A DNA stretch of 9,361 bases from an uncultured Acetatifactor sp. (GTDB lineage: Bacteria; Bacillota; Clostridia; Lachnospirales; Lachnospiraceae), in contig CAJTZD010000070.1 of the NCBI GenBank assembly GCA_910584235.1, positions 1 to 9,361 of the forward strand, given 5' to 3'. Shown in pieces: positions 6,472 through 9,361 of the stretch. The notes under the pieces are model-generated. The model ran no database searches. It worked only from the letters and a program-made list of their open reading frames with translations, and was not told the DNA's origin. How positions within the stretch are numbered: position 1 is the first letter of the stretch; each line of letters opens with the position of its first letter. The position numbers were made by a program, and so were the translations under genes.

Positions 6472-7411
6472 AAACCAACTTATCATCGCTGATCAGACCG
6501 GCAATCTTATTGGCGATCAAAAGCAAAGTCACGCCTACCACAGACTGGAACACGCCCAGAGCCGTACCTAAGCCGTAATCGCTGTTTCCGATACCTCTCA
6601 GGTAGGAGAACCAGGAGAGAACCATGGTATGATCCTGAACCGTGGCGTTGCTCAAAAGCATCTGGCGCTCCATTCCCACGTTCAGCGCGCCTCCGATGCT
6701 CATGATCAAAAGCACAACGATTGTGGAGCGGATGCCCGGAAGCGTGATATGCCACATTTTCCGGAAGCGGTTGGCGCCGTCCATCTCGGCCGCCTCGTAC
6801 AGACCAGTGTCTATGCCGGCCATGGCGGACATATAGATGATGGCGTTCCATCCCATTTCTTTCCAACAGTCGATGATTACGATGATGACCCAGATCAGCG
6901 GTGAGTTCGTGCTCATCAGGCGCAGGTTCCTGCCAAATATGGTATCCAGCACGCCGCCGTCATTGAAGATGTTCTTCGCCAGGCTGGCGATGATAACCCA
7001 CGACACAAAGTGGGGCAGATAGGAGATCGTCTGGGTCAGCTTCTTGAAGCCCAGAAAAAAAGCAAGTTCATTCAGGAACACTGCGAACAGAATCGCCACA
7101 ATGGTTCCCACTGCAATCTGCAGGATGCTGATGCCCAGCGTATTGATGATGGTCTGCGCAAACAGCCTGTCCTTAAATGCATTCATGAAATTCTCGAATC
7201 CCACAAAGGTCCGTTCCCAGATGGGCACGGCAAATGTAGCGGGCTTCACTTCCTGGAATGCCATGGTCCATCCCCACAGCGGTATGTACTTAAAGATGAT
7301 GAGCCATATTACAAATGGCAGAGACATCATAAGCAGATACCGCTGTCTCCAGAGCAAAGCCGGCGAGAGTTTTTTCTTGTTTTGTGCATGTTTTACATTT
7401 TGTTTAGCCAT
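6470..7411 (-). CDS. carbohydrate ABC transporter permease, LplB-like
   Basis: A 313-residue membrane subunit and the first gene of the minus-strand cluster. A lysine-rich N-terminus (MAKQNVKHAQNKKK) precedes the first membrane helix (about 25-42). The segment KYIPLWGWTMAFQ (41-53) is characteristic of the LplB-like family. More hydrophobic segments lie near 88-114, 130-147, 170-184, 227-245 and 282-303. The ATPase-docking EAA loop reads YEAAEMDGANRFRKMWHITL (205-224), followed by PG. It pairs with the next permease as a heterodimer. Its ribosome binding site is only GGGAG (7425-7421), 9 bases from the ATG, weaker than those of its neighbours. No ATP-binding subunit is encoded in the window, as is usual where a shared MsmX-type ATPase serves several importers. 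Confidence 0.94.
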   Translation of the reverse strand: MAKQNVKHAQNKKKLSPALLWRQRYLLMMSLPFVIWLIIFKYIPLWGWTMAFQEVKPATFAVPIWERTFVGFENFMNAFKDRLFAQTIINTLGISILQIAVGTIVAILFAVFLNELAFFLGFKKLTQTISYLPHFVSWVIIASLAKNIFNDGGVLDTIFGRNLRLMSTNSPLIWVIIVIIDCWKEMGWNAIIYMSAMAGIDTGLYEAAEMDGANRFRKMWHITLPGIRSTIVVLLIMSIGGALNVGMERQMLLSNATVQDHTMVLSWFSYLRGIGNSDYGLGTALGVFQSVVGVTLLLIANKIAGLISDDKLV

Positions 7412-7477
7412 AACACCGTTCTCCCTGTCGCATTGTTTATTTTTTTGAATCTTTTTCAGATTCTTTTTATTGTTTGT

Positions 7478-7506
7478 AGTATAGCAAATCTTTTATATCC
7501 ATTACA
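7478..7506 (-). promoter_or_regulatory. candidate promoter of the transporter-GH3 cluster
   Basis: A TATACT -10 box on the minus strand (7483-7478) lies 66 bases upstream of the first permease ATG. The -35 position at 17-bp spacing reads TGTAAT (7506-7501), a poor match. An alternative is TATAAA close by with TTAAAC 16 bases upstream. The weak -35 boxes suggest activator-dependent expression. The leader contains a 6-bp hairpin (7447-7463). Confidence 0.4.
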
Positions 7507-7600
7507 TTGTACAGTTTAACCTACGCACTGTCATAATTTAACTTATGTTGTTATATCGTTTATAAGTGCCTCCGTTTTTTGAAAAACAGTGTGAATTATG

Positions 7601-7629
7601 TTGCATTCTCTAAGTTCTTCCCTTATACT
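7601..7629 (+). promoter_or_regulatory. candidate promoter of the esterase gene
   Basis: TTGCAT (7601-7606), a 17-base spacer and TATACT (7624-7629) give a plausible housekeeping-sigma promoter with a leader of about 90 bases before the esterase ATG. It diverges from the candidate transporter promoter about 95 bases away, so a single regulator bound between them (for example near the weak ACTTAT...ATAAGT dyad at 7541-7567) could control both directions. Confidence 0.5.
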
Positions 7630-7715
7630 ATTACACAAATTAAACAAAAACATAGATGCCAGCAGCCCAGGCATATGACGGAAAAGAGCGATAGGGCTGA
7701 AATAATAAGAGAGAC

Positions 7716-7721
7716 AGGAGG
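7716..7721 (+). promoter_or_regulatory. ribosome binding site deciding the esterase start
   Basis: AGGAGG lies 7 bases before the ATG at 7729. The frame stays open upstream to an ATG at 7579, but that start has no binding site, would add 50 residues with no esterase similarity, and would begin upstream of the candidate promoter. The start at 7729 is preferred. Confidence 0.85.
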
Positions 7722-7728
7722 ATACCTT

Positions 7729-9033
7729 ATGGTCGAAACAGCATACGGTAAAATAATCGGAACGGACATGGGAGACTATGTGGAATACCGGGGAATTCCC
7801 TATGCCAGGCCCCCCATTGGGGAGCTGCGCTGGAAAGCCCCTCAAAAGCCGGAAGCCTTTGACGGCGTGTATTCAGCCGTGAGCTTCCGGAATAAATGTA
7901 TCCAGGCGGAGGGTTCCGGTCCTCCCTGGGACAGGGATTTCTATGATGATCCCTCCTATGACCGCCCTATGAGCGAGGACTGCCTCTATCTCCATATCTG
8001 GGCGCCGAAAGACGGGAAAGACTGTCCGGTGGCATTCTGGCTTCACGGCGGCGCATTCCTTGGCGGCTGGGCAAGCGAAAAAGAATTCGACGGCGCCGCC
8101 TACTGCAGGCGCGGCATCATTTTTGTCAGTGTAGAATACCGCTGCAATGTGTTCGGCTATCTGGCCCACCCCTGGCTGACCACGGAAAGCGGACGGTCCG
8201 GCAATTATGGCACTTTGGATCAAATCGCCGCCCTGGACTGGGTCTATGAGAATATTGCCTGCTTCGGCGGCAACCCGGACAATATAACGGTATTCGGCCA
8301 AAGCGCCGGGGCCATGAGCGTCCAGACTTTGGTCTCCTCCCCTCTTACCGGCAACAGGATCGCCAAAGCTATTCTGCAGAGCGGCGGCACTTACGGAGGC
8401 GGACTGCATCGGGATATCCCCCTTTCCGAACAGGAGGAATACGGCTTGCTCTTCTCGGAAATACTCCGGGCCCACAGCCTGGACGAAATGCGGGCAAAGC
8501 CGGCCGCGGAAGTCTTCGCCGCCATGAGTCCGCTTTTTGCAAGAGCAATGCCCAGGGCTAAGGGCCTGTTCCTGACTCCCACCCTGGACGGCTATCTCCT
8601 GACCGGGGGCTACTACGAGCTGATGGAACAGGGAAAAATCAGAGATATTCCTTATCTGTTGGGCAGTACCAAAGACGATATCCTGGTTTCTCCGGAACTG
8701 GAGGACAAAAAAGAAGCTCCTTTATATAAGGGCAGCGTGGCATTCAGCCAGAAGCTGGAGGAATTGGGCAGAAAGCCTGCCTATGTCTATCATTTCACCC
8801 GGGATCTGCCGGGTGACAGTCAGGGTGCCTGGCACTCCGCCGAACTGTGGTACATGATGGGAACTCTACGGCGGTGCTGGCGCCCCTGGACGGAAGCAGA
8901 CTATTCCCTCAGCGAGAAAATGCTGGATTACTGGACCGGCTTTATGAAAACAGGAAATCCCAATACCGGCGTCCATCCCCGTTGGAACCCCTGCAGGGCG
9001 GCAGAGCCTTTCGTTATGGAACTGAATGTATGA
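7729..9033 (+). CDS. type B carboxylesterase (alpha/beta hydrolase)
   Basis: A 434-residue carboxylesterase family protein expected to cleave acyl esters. The N-terminus reads VETAYGKIIGTDMGDYVEYRGIPYA, the standard opening of the family. The oxyanion-hole motif HGGAF is at 106-110 and the nucleophile Ser192 sits in GQSAGA. The likely acid is Asp317 in GSTKDDI, where many relatives have Glu, and the likely base is His369 in GAWHSAELWY. EDCLYLHIWAP (83-93) and YWTGFMKTGNPN (401-412) are further family marks. There is no signal peptide, so it should be cytoplasmic. It is shorter than typical members (about 490-550 residues), mainly between the acid and the histidine. It is divergent from the sugar importer and GH3 genes, which suggests a role in deacylating imported substituted oligosaccharides; that is inference, and an unrelated detoxifying role is possible. 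Confidence 0.92.
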   Translation: MVETAYGKIIGTDMGDYVEYRGIPYARPPIGELRWKAPQKPEAFDGVYSAVSFRNKCIQAEGSGPPWDRDFYDDPSYDRPMSEDCLYLHIWAPKDGKDCPVAFWLHGGAFLGGWASEKEFDGAAYCRRGIIFVSVEYRCNVFGYLAHPWLTTESGRSGNYGTLDQIAALDWVYENIACFGGNPDNITVFGQSAGAMSVQTLVSSPLTGNRIAKAILQSGGTYGGGLHRDIPLSEQEEYGLLFSEILRAHSLDEMRAKPAAEVFAAMSPLFARAMPRAKGLFLTPTLDGYLLTGGYYELMEQGKIRDIPYLLGSTKDDILVSPELEDKKEAPLYKGSVAFSQKLEELGRKPAYVYHFTRDLPGDSQGAWHSAELWYMMGTLRRCWRPWTEADYSLSEKMLDYWTGFMKTGNPNTGVHPRWNPCRAAEPFVMELNV

Positions 9034-9041
9034 ATATATTT

Positions 9042-9078
9042 AAAGTGGAGGGCTGTTTGTGGAGGCACCCTCCACTTT
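9042..9078 (+). terminator. hairpin downstream of the esterase gene
   Basis: AAAGTGGAGGG (9042-9052) and CCCTCCACTTT (9068-9078) form a perfect 11-bp stem with a 15-base loop, starting 9 bases after the esterase stop codon. The U-run is limited to the three T residues that end the stem, so termination may be partial, but position and strength fit a terminator. Confidence 0.7.
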
Positions 9079-9230
9079 CTGCGCTAAAACATGATTTTTG
9101 TCATTGCAGCAGGAACTCAAACGTTTTACATTTGCAATTTTTAACCAATTTTGCTGTCATTTTTTAACTTCTTGGGTGTTTTGAATTCGATTCCTGCTTT
9201 TACTATCTACCTATTTTATGGTGATGTTAA
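9079..9230. other. AT-rich non-coding stretch
   Basis: No open frame with a ribosome binding site and no clear promoter is visible on either strand. The stretch is AT-rich and separates the esterase hairpin from the repeat array. Confidence 0.5.
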
Positions 9231-9361
9231 TATAATAGAATCCAAAAGGAAGGATTCTATTATCAAAAGGCTATAATAGAATCCAAAAGGAAGGATTCTA
9301 TTATCTAAAGGCTATAATAGAATCCAAAAGGAAGGATTCTATTATCTAAAGGCTATAATAG
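9231..9361. repeat. tandem array of 41-bp dyad repeats, continuing out of the window
   Basis: Three full units (9231-9271, 9272-9312, 9313-9353) and the start of a fourth repeat with an exact 41-base period. Each unit contains ATAATAGAATCC and GGATTCTATTAT, a perfect 12-bp inverted repeat around AAAAGGAA, then a short linker. Units two and three are identical; unit one differs by one base in the linker (CAAAAGGC versus CTAAAGGC). There are no variable spacers, so this is not a CRISPR array. Each unit would form a hairpin in RNA or single-stranded DNA. No associated gene is visible. Confidence 0.95.

Noticed and set aside
7447..7470. Plus-strand terminator (GAATCT/AGATTC stem followed by T residues)
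   Set aside because: The stem is only 6 bp and AT-rich, and no plus-strand gene leads into it. It lies in the leader of the minus-strand cluster, where no U-run follows.
7579..7728. Fifty-residue N-terminal extension of the esterase
   Set aside because: The ATG at 7579 has no ribosome binding site and lies upstream of the likely promoter, while AGGAGG sits 7 bases before the ATG at 7729, where family similarity begins.
9231..9361. CRISPR array
   Set aside because: The repeats are directly adjacent with identical linkers; there are no unique spacers, and no cas gene is visible.

Overview
The window looks like chromosomal DNA of a Gram-positive anaerobe of the Clostridia, most likely a gut Lachnospiraceae. 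This is inferred from strong AGGAGG ribosome binding sites, a lipoprotein-type solute-binding protein, an Lpl/Ytc-type sugar ABC importer encoded without its ATPase, and a mixed base composition with GC-rich genes and AT-rich spacers. No rRNA, tRNA or housekeeping gene is present to fix the taxonomy.

Layout, left to right. Positions 1-50 resemble the first bases of a group II intron reading leftwards out of the window. They are followed by two inverted-repeat structures (55-92 and 99-143) and about 120 bases with nothing recognisable. A clear leftward intrinsic terminator (about 276-322) closes a minus-strand carbohydrate cluster. In transcription order that cluster is an LplB-like permease (7411-6470), an LplC/YtcP-like permease (6454-5588), a large extracellular solute-binding lipoprotein (5509-3824) and, after a repeat-rich spacer of 421 bases, a 980-residue family 3 glycoside hydrolase (3402-460). 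A type B carboxylesterase (7729-9033) is transcribed divergently from a 317-base shared intergenic region and is followed by a hairpin. The right edge (9231-9361) is a tandem array of 41-bp units, each a perfect 12-bp dyad, running out of the window.

How the parts may work together: the lipoprotein captures an oligosaccharide outside the cell, the two permeases import it using an ATPase encoded elsewhere, and two enzymes without export signals act on it in the cytoplasm. The GH3 enzyme (beta-xylosidase/beta-glucosidase type) removes sugars from the non-reducing end, and the esterase may remove acyl groups. The substrate is not determined by the sequence; a substituted xylo- or gluco-oligosaccharide is a working hypothesis.

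I see no clearly new multi-gene system. The least explained parts are the non-coding ones: the 41-bp dyad array, a related dyad plus a 10-bp/30-bp phased repeat in the spacer before the GH3 gene, and the folded elements beside the possible intron end. Among the proteins, the GH3 enzyme has an extra insert and an extra C-terminal domain, and the esterase has a short acid-to-histidine segment.
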